From the NCBI RefSeq assembly GCF_001571105.1, contig NZ_BCTD01000011.1: a stretch of DNA of 64,000 bases; one strand, written 5' to 3'. Positions 18,761-27,726 of this stretch are shown here, piece by piece. Source of the stretch: Azotobacter vinelandii (lineage in GTDB: Bacteria; Pseudomonadota; Gammaproteobacteria; Pseudomonadales; Pseudomonadaceae). Below the pieces are notes generated by a model. That model searched no databases. It was not told the origin of the DNA and saw only the letters and a program-made list of their open reading frames with translations. Within the stretch, counting starts at the first letter, position 1. Every line of letters begins with the position of its first letter. The translations under genes were made by a program, and so were the position numbers.

Positions 18761-20986
18761 ATGTCCACACCGAAGATTATCTATACGCTCACTGATGAAG
18801 CACCCGCACTGGCGACTTACTCTCTGCTTCCCATCATCAAAGCGTTCACCGGATCTTCAGGTATCGCCGTTGAAACCCGCGATATCTCCCTTGCAGGCCG
18901 CCTCATCGCAACCTTCCCCGAATACCTGACCGATACCCAGAAAATCTCCGACGATTTGGCCGAACTGGGAAAACTGGCCACCACGCCGGACGCCAACATC
19001 ATCAAGCTGCCGAACATCAGCGCCTCCGTCCCGCAACTCAAGGCCGCCATCAAGGAACTGCAGCAGCAGGGCTACAAGCTCCCGGACTACCCTGAAGAGC
19101 CCAAGACCGACACCGAGAAGGACGTCAAGGCCCGCTACGACAAGATCAAGGGCAGCGCCGTGAACCCCGTCCTGCGCGAAGGCAACTCCGACCGCCGCGC
19201 GCCCCTGTCCGTCAAGAACTACGCCAGAAAGCACCCTCACAAGATGGGCGCCTGGAGTGCGGACTCCAAGTCCCATGTCGCCCACATGGACAACGGTGAT
19301 TTCTACGGCAGCGAGAAGGCCGCTCTGATTGGCGCCCCCGGCAGTGTGAAAATCGAGCTGATCGCCAAAGACGGCAGCAGCACTGTTCTGAAGGCAAAGA
19401 CCTCTGTTCAGGCTGGCGAGATCATCGACTCTTCGGTAATGAGCAAGAACGCCTTGCGCAACTTCATCGCCGCTGAAATCGAGGATGCGAAGAAGCAGGG
19501 AGTACTGCTGTCCGTGCACCTGAAGGCGACCATGATGAAGGTGTCCGACCCCATCATGTTCGGCCAGATCGTCTCCGAGTTCTACAAGGACGCCCTCACC
19601 AAGCACGCAGAGGTGCTGAAGCAGATCGGCTTCGACGTCAACAATGGCATCGGTGATCTCTACGCCCGGATCAAGACTCTTCCCGAAGCAAAGCAGAAGG
19701 AAATCGAGGCCGACATCCAGGCGGTTTACGCCCAGCGCCCGCAATTGGCGATGGTGAACTCCGACAAGGGCATCACCAACCTGCATGTGCCGAGCGACGT
19801 CATCGTCGACGCCTCGATGCCGGCGATGATCCGCGACTCCGGCAAGATGTGGGGCCCCGACGGCAAGCTGCATGACACCAAGGCGGTCATCCCCGACCGT
19901 TGCTATGCCGGCGTGTACCAGGTGGTCATCGAGGACTGCAAGCAGCACGGCGCCTTCGACCCCACCACCATGGGCAGCGTGCCCAACGTCGGTTTGATGG
20001 CTCAGAAAGCCGAGGAATACGGCTCCCACGACAAGACCTTCCAGATTCCTGCAGACGGCGTGGTCCGTGTGACCGATGAAAGCGGCAAGCTCTTGCTGGA
20101 GCAAAGCGTCGAGGCCGGCGACATCTGGCGCATGTGCCAGGCGAAAGACGCCCCGATCCAGGACTGGGTCAAGCTGGCCGTCAACCGCGCCCGCGCCACC
20201 AATACCCCGGCGGTGTTCTGGCTGGACCCGGCGCGTGCCCATGATGCCCAGGTTATTGCCAAGGTCGAGCGTTACCTGAAGGACTACGATACCAGCGGTC
20301 TCGACATCCGCATCTTGTCGCCGGTCGAGGCAACCCGCTTCTCGCTGGCCCGCATCCGCGAAGGCAAGGACACCATTTCCGTCACCGGCAACGTCCTGCG
20401 CGACTACCTGACCGACCTGTTCCCGATCATGGAACTGGGTACCAGCGCCAAAATGTTGTCGATCGTCCCGCTGATGAGCGGCGGCGGTCTGTTCGAAACC
20501 GGCGCGGGCGGCTCGGCTCCCAAGCATGTCCAGCAGTTCCTCGAGGAAGGTTACCTGCGTTGGGATTCGCTCGGCGAGTTCCTCGCTCTTGCCGCATCCC
20601 TGGAGCACTTGGGCAACGCCTACAAGAACCCGAAAGCGCTTGTCCTGGCCAGCACCCTGGACCAGGCTACCGGCAAGATTCTCGATAACAACAAATCGCC
20701 GGCACGTAAGGTTGGCGAGATCGATAACCGCGGTAGCCACTTCTACTTGGCACTCTACTGGGCCCAGGCATTGGCAGCGCAAACCGAGGACAAGGAACTG
20801 CAAGCCCAGTTCACCGGCATTGCCAAGGCTCTGACCGACAACGAGACCAAGATCGTCGGCGAGTTGGCTACAGCCCAAGGCAAGCCTGTGGATATCGCTG
20901 GCTACTACCATCCGAATACCGACCTGACCAGCAAGGCCATGCGCCCGAGCGCTACTTTCAACGCGGCTCTGGCACCTCTTGCATAA
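18761..20986 (+). CDS. idh: monomeric NADP-dependent isocitrate dehydrogenase
   Basis: A 741-residue single-chain isocitrate dehydrogenase (IDH-II type), decarboxylating isocitrate to 2-oxoglutarate with NADP in the TCA cycle. The sequence is as I recall for the crystallised Azotobacter vinelandii enzyme. Visible family segments include NPVLREGNSDRRAP (substrate-binding serine/arginine loop, about 125-140), HLKATMMKVSDPIMFG, and GTSAKMLSIVPLMSGGGLFETGAGGSAPKH. The GAGGGG ribosome binding site is strong. There is no adjacent homodimeric icd. It competes with isocitrate lyase (28.8 kb) for isocitrate. Confidence 0.96.
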   Translation: MSTPKIIYTLTDEAPALATYSLLPIIKAFTGSSGIAVETRDISLAGRLIATFPEYLTDTQKISDDLAELGKLATTPDANIIKLPNISASVPQLKAAIKELQQQGYKLPDYPEEPKTDTEKDVKARYDKIKGSAVNPVLREGNSDRRAPLSVKNYARKHPHKMGAWSADSKSHVAHMDNGDFYGSEKAALIGAPGSVKIELIAKDGSSTVLKAKTSVQAGEIIDSSVMSKNALRNFIAAEIEDAKKQGVLLSVHLKATMMKVSDPIMFGQIVSEFYKDALTKHAEVLKQIGFDVNNGIGDLYARIKTLPEAKQKEIEADIQAVYAQRPQLAMVNSDKGITNLHVPSDVIVDASMPAMIRDSGKMWGPDGKLHDTKAVIPDRCYAGVYQVVIEDCKQHGAFDPTTMGSVPNVGLMAQKAEEYGSHDKTFQIPADGVVRVTDESGKLLLEQSVEAGDIWRMCQAKDAPIQDWVKLAVNRARATNTPAVFWLDPARAHDAQVIAKVERYLKDYDTSGLDIRILSPVEATRFSLARIREGKDTISVTGNVLRDYLTDLFPIMELGTSAKMLSIVPLMSGGGLFETGAGGSAPKHVQQFLEEGYLRWDSLGEFLALAASLEHLGNAYKNPKALVLASTLDQATGKILDNNKSPARKVGEIDNRGSHFYLALYWAQALAAQTEDKELQAQFTGIAKALTDNETKIVGELATAQGKPVDIAGYYHPNTDLTSKAMRPSATFNAALAPLA

Positions 20987-21098
20987 GACGCTGCACCAAG
21001 CGCGCGGAGGCTACATCTCGCCTCCATGGCTACAAAACCCTGGCCGCGCCTAATACCAATCAGTCGAGGCATTGGCCCGGCAGGGGTGAAACGATAGA

Positions 21099-21133
21099 AA
21101 CAGGCTCATGGAAATCCATGGGCCTGTTTTTTT
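21099..21133 (+). terminator. rho-independent terminator at the IS left end / after idh
   Basis: A 13-bp stem with one G-T type mismatch (AACAGGCTCATGG with CCATGGGCCTGTT), a 4-base loop and seven T residues. It lies inside the IS left end, immediately before the transposase ATG. It can end idh transcription and would also shield a transposase from outside read-through. Confidence 0.85.
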
Positions 21134-22061
21134 ATGCCGCTTCAGCAAGCACTCCGGCAGACCGCCGAACTCGATCCCGCCTCGTTCGAGCACTTCGCCC
21201 TGTTGATCGCCCCTGCCGGATCGAAGAGGCACCGATACTGATCGGCACGGTTTCCTTGCGCCGTCGGCGCCTGCCGGCCGAGCACATCACCTGGCTGGTC
21301 GTCGGGATGGCCCTATTCAAGAGCGAGCCCATCCGGCTGGTCGTGCAACAGCGGCCTGACGCCTGCACCCAGTGCAGCCGTACAGACTACTCGACAGCGT
21401 CTGAACGAGGCCCCGATGGCCGCGCTGTTCGAGCAGTTGGCCCGTGCGTGGTTGGCCGTGAAGCCGCCGGCTTCGGCTCGCTTTCGCGGACTGCGCATTT
21501 TCGCCGCCGATGGCGTGGTCTGGTCGATGCCGGACACTGCGGAAAACCGCGAAGCCTTTTCCGGCGGACGTAACCAGTAGAGCCGGAGCCTGGCCTCAGA
21601 TGCGCGGGTCGACCTGATGGATACCTACAGCCATCCGATCCGTGCAGCCCGCTTCGGCGACCATGCCGTCGGCGAGCTCAGTTACGCTCGGGGACTGGCC
21701 GACGTCGTCTGCGAACACTCACTGACCCTTTTCAAGCGCGCTTGCTACTCGGCCGCCTTCCTATTCGATTGGCCGGGACGAGATGTCGAGCGTCACTGGC
21801 TGATGCGCGCCAAATCGCCACTGCTCCATGGGGAGCCTGGGACCCGATGACCGGCTGGTCCGTCTGCCCAGGCACGACAACAATACATTGCGATCGCCGG
21901 AACCTTGCGCCATTCCGGGCACGATCCCGCCGTGACCGATGGAACACCGGTCGCAGGCTCGCTACTGCATGCTGCCGCTCCGGCGTGAGCGGCACTATCC
22001 GCGCGTAGTGAAACCTCGTTCGGATAAGTTATCCCAGAACGAAAAATTCCAGTCAGCTTAA
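21134..22061 (+). pseudogene. IS4-family transposase, frameshifted and internally deleted
   Basis: Pieces of one DDE transposase appear in different frames. They are MPLQQALRQTAELDPASFE (21134 on), SLRRRRLPAEHITWLVVGMA (IS4 N-terminal domain), GLRIFAADGVVWSMPDT at about 21480-21545 (region of the first catalytic Asp), and MDTYSHPIRAARFGDHAVGE with HSLTLFKRACYSAAFLFDW (21617-21850). The C-terminal tail RRERHYPRVVKPRSDKL ends at TAA 22059-22061. At least three frameshifts or stops occur, and the segment with the catalytic Glu is missing between about 21940 and 21969. It cannot encode an active enzyme. Confidence 0.85.
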
Positions 22062-22166
22062 CTGACTGACATTAGGTCCACGTCGAGGTTTCGTTTCAAC
22101 CATGACAGTTTCCAACCTCAGCCGACAATAAAGGCCGCATCGTGTACCCCCAAAGTCACCAGCGCG

Positions 22167-22172
22167 TATAAT
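22167..22172 (+). promoter_or_regulatory. perfect -10 hexamer upstream of the Nudix gene
   Basis: TATAAT 34 bases before the Nudix ATG, with no convincing -35 at 16-18 bases upstream. It probably drives the Nudix-mnmA-hflD cluster. Confidence 0.45.
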
Positions 22173-22205
22173 GCCGCTCCCATCAGCGCTCATCCGGACG
22201 CATTC

Positions 22206-22640
22206 ATGGATTGGCAGGCACATATCACCGTCGCCACTATCGTGGAGAACAACGGTCTCTTTCTTCTGGTAGAAGAGCTGCAGGATGGGCGCCGTGTCCT
22301 CAATCAACCTGCGGGACATCTCGAACCCAACGAGAGCCTGACCGAGGCCGCCCTGCGCGAAACCCTGGAGGAAACCGGCTGGCAGGTGGAGCTCACGGCC
22401 GTGATCGGTATCTACCTCTACAGAGCCCACAATGGCGTGACCTATCAGCGCATCTGCTTCGCTGCGCGCGCCTTGCAGCCAGTCGCCGACCACCAGCTCG
22501 ACGAGGGCATCATAGGTCCCCGCTGGCTGAGCCGCGAGCAATTGCTCGAGCGGCAGGCATGCCTGCGCAGCCCGCTGGTACTGCGCTGCATCGACGACTA
22601 CCTGAGCGGAGAGCGCTTCCCGCTGAGCCTCGTTCGTTGA
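22206..22640 (+). CDS. nudJ: Nudix hydrolase, NudJ-like phosphatase
   Basis: A 144-residue Nudix protein. The Nudix box is complete (GHLEPNESLTEAALRETLEE, then TG) at about residues 38-60, with the catalytic Glu pair. The N-terminus HITVATIVENNGLFLLVEE and position directly before mnmA match NudJ/YmfB, which hydrolyses nucleoside tri- and diphosphates and HMP-diphosphate. Substrate cannot be fixed from sequence. Confidence 0.85.
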   Translation: MDWQAHITVATIVENNGLFLLVEELQDGRRVLNQPAGHLEPNESLTEAALRETLEETGWQVELTAVIGIYLYRAHNGVTYQRICFAARALQPVADHQLDEGIIGPRWLSREQLLERQACLRSPLVLRCIDDYLSGERFPLSLVR

Positions 22641-22712
22641 ACAGTCCGAACCTTCGCAGCCAAGCCCGCGCCCCTGATAGAATCCTTTCCTTTTCAGGAC
22701 CCGACTCTTCCT

Positions 22713-23831
22713 ATGCATGATCCCGCCCATACCCGCGTGATCGTCGGCATGTCCGGCGGCGTGGACTCTTCCGTTTCCGCCCTCCTGCTCCTGCAACAGG
22801 GGTATCAGGTGGAGGGTCTGTTCATGAAGAACTGGGAAGAGGACGACGGCACCGAATATTGTACCGCCAAGGAGGACCTTGCCGATGCACAGGCCGTCTG
22901 CGACAGGATCGGCATGAGGCTGCATACCGCCAACTTCGCCGCCGAATACTGGGACAACGTATTCGAACACTTTCTCGCCGAGTACAAGGCCGGGCGCACG
23001 CCGAATCCGGACATCCTGTGCAACCGCGAGATCAAGTTCAAGGCTTTCCTCGATTATGCCCTGTCGCTCGGTGCCGACATGATAGCGACCGGACACTATG
23101 TACGACGGCGCGATGCCGAGGATAGAACCGAACTGCTCAAGGGGCTCGATCCCAACAAGGACCAGAGCTACTTCCTGCATGCCGTAGCCAGCGAACAACT
23201 CGCCAAATCCCTGTTCCCGGTCGGAGAGCTGGAGAAACCGGCCGTGCGCGCCATCGCCGAACTGCACGGCCTGGCCACGGCCAGGAAAAAGGACTCCACC
23301 GGGATCTGCTTCATCGGCGAGCGCCGCTTCGGCGACTTTCTCAAGCAATACCTGCCTGCCCGGCCCGGCCCCATCGAAACCACCGAAGGCAAGGTCATCG
23401 GCCAGCACCATGGCCTGATGTACCATACGATCGGCCAGCGTCAGGGGCTTGGCATCGGCGGAATGAAAAATGCTACCGAAGATCCCTGGTATGTGCTGGC
23501 CAAGGACCTGACCCGCAACGTGCTGATCGTCGGCCAGGGCAACCAGCACCCCTGGCTGTTCTCCCGGGCCCTGCACACCTCGGAGATGTTCTGGGTGAAT
23601 CCGCCCGACTTCCCGCTCCCACGGCGTCTGGCCGCCAAGGTTCGTTATCGGCAGGGTGACCAGACCTGTACCCTGGAAAAGACCGACCAAGGCTTCCGGG
23701 TCCTGTTCGACGAGCCCCAGCGTGCCGTGACCCCCGGTCAATCCGTGGTGCTCTACGATGGAGATGTCTGCCTGGGTGGCGGTGTCATCGAGACTGCCGA
23801 GCCATGGAAACGCGAGGACGAGCAGCCATGA
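22713..23831 (+). CDS. mnmA: tRNA-specific 2-thiouridylase MnmA
   Basis: A 372-residue enzyme that adenylates U34 of tRNA-Lys, -Glu and -Gln and inserts sulfur delivered by TusE. The PP-loop GMSGGVDSS is at residues 12-20. Catalytic cysteines Cys103 (PNPDILCNREIKF) and Cys199 (STGICFIGERRFGDF) are both present. Its sulfur donors tusDCBE are in the same window. The stop overlaps the hflD start by 4 bases. Confidence 0.97.
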   Translation: MHDPAHTRVIVGMSGGVDSSVSALLLLQQGYQVEGLFMKNWEEDDGTEYCTAKEDLADAQAVCDRIGMRLHTANFAAEYWDNVFEHFLAEYKAGRTPNPDILCNREIKFKAFLDYALSLGADMIATGHYVRRRDAEDRTELLKGLDPNKDQSYFLHAVASEQLAKSLFPVGELEKPAVRAIAELHGLATARKKDSTGICFIGERRFGDFLKQYLPARPGPIETTEGKVIGQHHGLMYHTIGQRQGLGIGGMKNATEDPWYVLAKDLTRNVLIVGQGNQHPWLFSRALHTSEMFWVNPPDFPLPRRLAAKVRYRQGDQTCTLEKTDQGFRVLFDEPQRAVTPGQSVVLYDGDVCLGGGVIETAEPWKREDEQP

Positions 23832-24451
23832 CGCCCAGACAGGAACAATTGATCGCCCTTGGCGCCATATTCGAGTCGGCCTACCTGGTCGACAGGATCG
23901 CCAAGACGGGATTGGCTGGCGAGGCCCATCTCGCCTGCATGCTCGGCAGTCTACTGGTGCGTAACCCCAAGGACACGCTCGAAGTCTACGGAGGCGATGA
24001 CCTCAACCTGCTCGATGGCTACCGAGCCCTGGCCAGTGCACTCGAACGCAACCCGCAAAGTCTGCAGCGCGAGCCATTACGCTACTCGCTGGCGCTGGTC
24101 ACCCTGGAGCGACAACTGGACAAGCGCGACGACATGCTGCAACTCATGGGGCGGCGCCTGGACCAGATCCAGTTGCAGGTTCAACACCTGGGCCTGACTC
24201 ACGAGAGCGTGGTCGCCGCCTTCGCCTCCCTGTACGAGGACACACTGAGCACCTTCCGCCAGCGCATCCAGGTACACGGCGAGATGCGCCACCTGCAGAA
24301 TCCGGCCAACGCCGCCAGGATCCGCGCGCTCCTGCTCGCCGGCATCCGCTCGGCGCGCCTGTGGCGCCAGCTCGGCGGGCACCGCTGGCAACTGGTGTTC
24401 AGCCGCCGCAAACTGCTCGACGAGCTCTATCCGTTGATACGGCGCAACTGA
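23828..24451 (+). CDS. hflD: HflD-family high-frequency lysogenization protein
   Basis: A 207-residue helical protein of the HflD (YcfC) family. In E. coli it binds lambda CII and sits peripherally at the membrane; its housekeeping role is unclear. Long amphipathic helices and the LSTFRQRIQVHGEMRHLQNP segment are typical. It is coupled to mnmA by overlapping ATGA and followed by purB, the conserved mnmA-hflD-purB order. Confidence 0.9.
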   Translation: MTPRQEQLIALGAIFESAYLVDRIAKTGLAGEAHLACMLGSLLVRNPKDTLEVYGGDDLNLLDGYRALASALERNPQSLQREPLRYSLALVTLERQLDKRDDMLQLMGRRLDQIQLQVQHLGLTHESVVAAFASLYEDTLSTFRQRIQVHGEMRHLQNPANAARIRALLLAGIRSARLWRQLGGHRWQLVFSRRKLLDELYPLIRRN

Positions 24452-24503
24452 GAAGCCGGTCGGCCGAAGGAAGATTGTGCTCGGTCGCCCCTTCGCCTTC
24501 GTG

Positions 24504-24509
24504 TATCAT
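24504..24509 (+). promoter_or_regulatory. putative -10 of purB
   Basis: TATCAT 40 bases before the purB start, a five-of-six match. The -35 is unclear. A PurR-like site is not visible. Confidence 0.35.
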
Positions 24510-24549
24510 TGCAGCCCTTTTTGTAGCCCGACTGTCCGAGACCTCCCCC

Positions 24550-25920
24550 ATGCAGCTCTCCTCGCTCACCGCGGTGTCCCCCGTCGATGGCCGCTACGCC
24601 GGCAAAACCAGTGCCCTGCGCCCGATCTTCAGCGAATTCGGACTCATCCGCTTCCGGGTCATGGTGGAGGTCCGCTGGCTGCAACGCCTGGCTGCCCACA
24701 ACGGCATCCCCGAGGTAGCCCCCTTTTCAGCCGAAGCCACCGCCCTGCTGGACGAGCTGGCCGAAAATTTCCGGCTGGAGCACGCCGAGCGCGTCAAGGA
24801 GATCGAACGCACCACCAACCATGACGTCAAGGCCATCGAGTATCTGCTCAAGGAACAGGCCGGCAAGCTGCCGGAACTGGCCGAGGTGAGCGAATTCATT
24901 CATTTCGCCTGCACCAGCGAGGACATCAACAACCTGTCCCACGCCCTGATGCTGCGCGAAGGCCGCGATAGCGTGCTGCTGCCGCTGATGCGTCGACTGG
25001 CCGAAGCCATCCGCGCCCTGGCCGTGCAGTTCGCCGGGGTGCCGATGCTGTCGCGTACCCACGGTCAGCCGGCTTCGCCGACCACCATGGGCAAGGAACT
25101 GGCCAATGTGGTCTATCGCCTCGAACGCCAGATCGCGCAGATCGAGTCCGTGCCGCTGCTGGGCAAGATCAACGGCGCCGTGGGCAACTACAACGCCCAC
25201 CTGTCGGCCTACCCGGATGTCGACTGGGAGGCCAACGCCCGCGAGTTCGTCGAGGGGGAGCTGGGCCTGAGCTGGAACCCCTACACCACACAGATCGAGC
25301 CGCACGACTACATCGCCGAGCTGTTCGACGGCATCGCTCGCTTCAACACCATCCTGATCGACTTCGACCGCGACGTGTGGGGCTACATTGCCCTCGGCTA
25401 CTTCAAGCAGAAGACAGTGGCCGGCGAAATCGGCTCCTCGACCATGCCGCACAAGGTCAACCCGATCGACTTCGAGAACTCCGAGGGCAACCTCGGCATT
25501 GCCAATGCGATTCTCCAGCACCTGGCCAGCAAGCTGCCGATCTCCCGCTGGCAGCGAGACCTGACCGACTCCACCGTGTTGCGCAACCTCGGCGTCGGCC
25601 TCGCCCACAGCCTCATCGCCTACGAAGCCACCCTCAAGGGAATCGGCAAGCTGGAGCTGAACGCCCAGCGTCTCGCCGAAGATCTGGATGCCTGCTGGGA
25701 AGTGCTGGCGGAACCGATCCAGACCGTGATGCGCCGCTATGGCGTCGCCAATCCCTACGAAAAGCTCAAGGAACTGACTCGCGGCAAAGGGATCAGCCCC
25801 GAAGCGCTCAAGACCTTCATCGATACCCTGGACATTCCCGCAGGCGCCAGGGCCGAGCTGCACAAGCTGACCCCTTCCGCCTATATCGGCAATGCGGTCG
25901 CCCAGGCCAAGCGCATCTGA
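24550..25920 (+). CDS. purB: adenylosuccinate lyase
   Basis: A 456-residue fumarase/aspartase-superfamily enzyme that cleaves SAICAR and adenylosuccinate in purine synthesis. The superfamily signature GSSTMPHKVNP is at about residues 295-305 with the flexible catalytic serine loop. SRTHGQPASPTTMGKE and CTSEDINNLSHAL supply other active-site residues. The start at 24550 (MQLSSLTAVSPVDGRY) is the family start. It is followed by a strong terminator. Confidence 0.97.
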   Translation: MQLSSLTAVSPVDGRYAGKTSALRPIFSEFGLIRFRVMVEVRWLQRLAAHNGIPEVAPFSAEATALLDELAENFRLEHAERVKEIERTTNHDVKAIEYLLKEQAGKLPELAEVSEFIHFACTSEDINNLSHALMLREGRDSVLLPLMRRLAEAIRALAVQFAGVPMLSRTHGQPASPTTMGKELANVVYRLERQIAQIESVPLLGKINGAVGNYNAHLSAYPDVDWEANAREFVEGELGLSWNPYTTQIEPHDYIAELFDGIARFNTILIDFDRDVWGYIALGYFKQKTVAGEIGSSTMPHKVNPIDFENSEGNLGIANAILQHLASKLPISRWQRDLTDSTVLRNLGVGLAHSLIAYEATLKGIGKLELNAQRLAEDLDACWEVLAEPIQTVMRRYGVANPYEKLKELTRGKGISPEALKTFIDTLDIPAGARAELHKLTPSAYIGNAVAQAKRI

Positions 25921-25938
25921 TTTCGTCTCGTCATCTCC

Positions 25939-25970
25939 ACGCCCGGCAGCGCCGGGCGTTTTTATTTTCA
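25939..25970 (+). terminator. rho-independent terminator after purB
   Basis: A perfect 9-bp stem (ACGCCCGGC/GCCGGGCGT) with a 3-base loop, followed by TTTTTATTTT. Confidence 0.9.
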
Positions 25971-25998
25971 GCTCTCCCTGTAGAGCAAGGGGTTACCC

Positions 25999-27165
25999 AT
26001 GACTTCCGACATTCCACTTCAATTCCTGGGGGGCATCAGCGCACGCGAGTTCCTGCGCGACTACTGGCAGAAGAGGCCCCTGCTGATCCGCCAGGCCGTC
26101 CCCGGCTTCGAAAGCCCCATCTCGCCGGACGAACTGGCCGGCCTGTCGCTCGAGGAAGAAGTCGAGTCGCGCCTGATCATCGAGCACGGCAACCACCCCT
26201 GGGAACTGCGCCGTGGCCCGTTCGACGAGGAAACCTACCGGAACCTGCCCGAGCGCGACTGGACCCTGCTGGTCCAGGCAGTCGACCAGTTCGTTCCCGA
26301 GGTCGCCGAACTGCTGGAAAACTTCCGCTTTCTGCCCAGTTGGCGCATCGACGATGTGATGATCAGCTATGCCGCGCCAGGGGGTGGCGTAGGGCCACAC
26401 TACGACAACTATGACGTGTTCCTGCTGCAGGGATACGGCAAGCGGCGCTGGCGGATCGGCCAGATGTGCGACAGCGATAGCCCGCTGCTGAAACATGCCG
26501 ACCTGCGCATCCTCGCCGAATTCCAGAACGGCGAGGATTGGGTGCTGGAGCCAGGCGACATGCTTTATCTGCCACCCCGTCTGGCCCACTTCGGTACCGC
26601 GGTCGACGAGTGCATGACCTATTCGGTGGGCTTCCGTGCCCCCAGCGCCGCTGAAGTGCTCACCCATTTCACCGATTTCCTCGCCCAGTTTCTGCCCGAC
26701 GAGGAGCGCTACGGCGATCCGGGCATAGGTCCCTGCGAGGACCCGCACCAGATCCAGCGCGATGCACTGGAACGCCTCAAAGGCCTGATTCAGGAGCACA
26801 TGGGCGACGAGCGCCTGCTGCTCACCTGGTTCGGCCAGTTCATGACCGAACCGCGCTATCCCGAACTGGTCGCCGGCGCGGAAATGCAGGAGCAGGATTT
26901 CCTGACCAACCTGCAGGAGGGTGGCGTACTGATCCGCAATCCCAGCGCCCGCCTGGCCTGGTCCGAGGTCGGCCAGGACCTGCTGCTGTTCGCCAGCGGC
27001 CAGAGCCGCCAGCTCCCCGGTCGCCTGCGCGAGCTGCTCAAGCTGATCTGCAGCGCCGATGCCCTGCATGCGGACAACCTGGCCTCCTGGGTGGCGGACG
27101 AGGACGGCCGTCAGCTCCTCTGGCAGTTGCTCGTGCAAGGCAGCCTGGAATTCGCCGATGACTGA
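25999..27165 (+). CDS. roxA: ribosomal protein uL16 arginine 3-hydroxylase (YcfD/RoxA-type JmjC cupin)
   Basis: A 388-residue Fe(II)/2-oxoglutarate-dependent oxygenase that hydroxylates an arginine of ribosomal protein L16. The JmjC metal triad is visible as His134-x-Asp136 in GPHYDNYDVF and a distal His near residue 197 in PPRLAHFGTAV. The C-terminal winged-helix region typical of ROX proteins follows (about 270-388). It lies after purB behind a terminator. It overlaps the GNAT gene by 8 bases. Confidence 0.9.
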   Translation: MTSDIPLQFLGGISAREFLRDYWQKRPLLIRQAVPGFESPISPDELAGLSLEEEVESRLIIEHGNHPWELRRGPFDEETYRNLPERDWTLLVQAVDQFVPEVAELLENFRFLPSWRIDDVMISYAAPGGGVGPHYDNYDVFLLQGYGKRRWRIGQMCDSDSPLLKHADLRILAEFQNGEDWVLEPGDMLYLPPRLAHFGTAVDECMTYSVGFRAPSAAEVLTHFTDFLAQFLPDEERYGDPGIGPCEDPHQIQRDALERLKGLIQEHMGDERLLLTWFGQFMTEPRYPELVAGAEMQEQDFLTNLQEGGVLIRNPSARLAWSEVGQDLLLFASGQSRQLPGRLRELLKLICSADALHADNLASWVADEDGRQLLWQLLVQGSLEFADD

Positions 27166-27583
27166 AATCCAGGTGCGGATCGCCGACTGGCAGAAGGACA
27201 ATGAGGACATCCGGCGAATCCGCGACAGCGTCTTCATCGCCGAACAGGCAGTGCCCCCCGAACTGGAGTGGGATAGCGAGGATCAAGAAGCCGTCCACTT
27301 CCTCGCCTTCGCGGGTGAATTCGCCGTTGGTACGGCACGCCTGCTGCGTGATGGCCACATCGGCCGTGTCGCGGTCCTCAAGGACTGGCGCAGCCTGAGG
27401 ATCGGCGCCGCCTTGATGCGCATGGCGATCGCCGAGGCCGAGAGGCGCGGGTTTCGCCGCCAGCTCCTGAGCGCCCAGGTGCAGGCCACGCGCTTCTACG
27501 AACGCTTGGGATTCGTAGTAATCAGCGGTGAATACCTGGATGCCGGCATTCCTCATGTAGAGATGGTGCGCCAGGCCGACTGA
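27158..27583 (+). CDS. GNAT family N-acetyltransferase
   Basis: A 141-residue single-domain acetyltransferase. The acetyl-CoA pyrophosphate-binding motif A is read as RVAVLKDWRSLRIGAALM, with an Arg-x-x-Arg-Ile-Gly variant of the Q/RxxGxG/A loop. The C-terminal RFYERLGFVVISGEYLDAGIPH resembles the ElaA/YjcF subgroup. ATG 27158 overlaps the end of roxA. The substrate is unknown. Confidence 0.85.
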   Translation: MTEIQVRIADWQKDNEDIRRIRDSVFIAEQAVPPELEWDSEDQEAVHFLAFAGEFAVGTARLLRDGHIGRVAVLKDWRSLRIGAALMRMAIAEAERRGFRRQLLSAQVQATRFYERLGFVVISGEYLDAGIPHVEMVRQAD

Positions 27584-27605
27584 GCGACCGTCTTCACAGC
27601 CGAAC

Positions 27606-27643
27606 GCCCTGCATGGCCCTCCTCCACGGGGGCCACGCAGGGC
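27606..27643 (+). terminator. hairpin after the roxA-GNAT pair
   Basis: An inverted repeat with outer GCCCTGC/GCAGGGC and inner GGCCC/GGGCC arms. No T-run follows, so it may be a rho-dependent or weak terminator. Confidence 0.4.
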
Positions 27644-27726
27644 GCCAGACCTGCGGACACTTCGGCAGACGTCCTCCGTCCCATGCTCCTAGAATGTCGG
27701 CATATCGATTTCCCGCCGAGTTCCCC

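Larger units (their letters stand above)
21049..22076 (+). mobile_element. decayed IS4-family insertion sequence
   Basis: A dead insertion sequence bounded by imperfect 20-bp terminal inverted repeats. The left end starts CCTAATACCAATCAGT at 21049; the right end is 22057-22076 and reads CCTAATGTCAGTCAGT on the reverse strand. I count 15 of 20 matches. The interior carries a frameshifted transposase and an internal deletion, for about 1,030 bp in total. No target-site duplication is evident at the flanks. It lies just downstream of idh. Confidence 0.85.
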
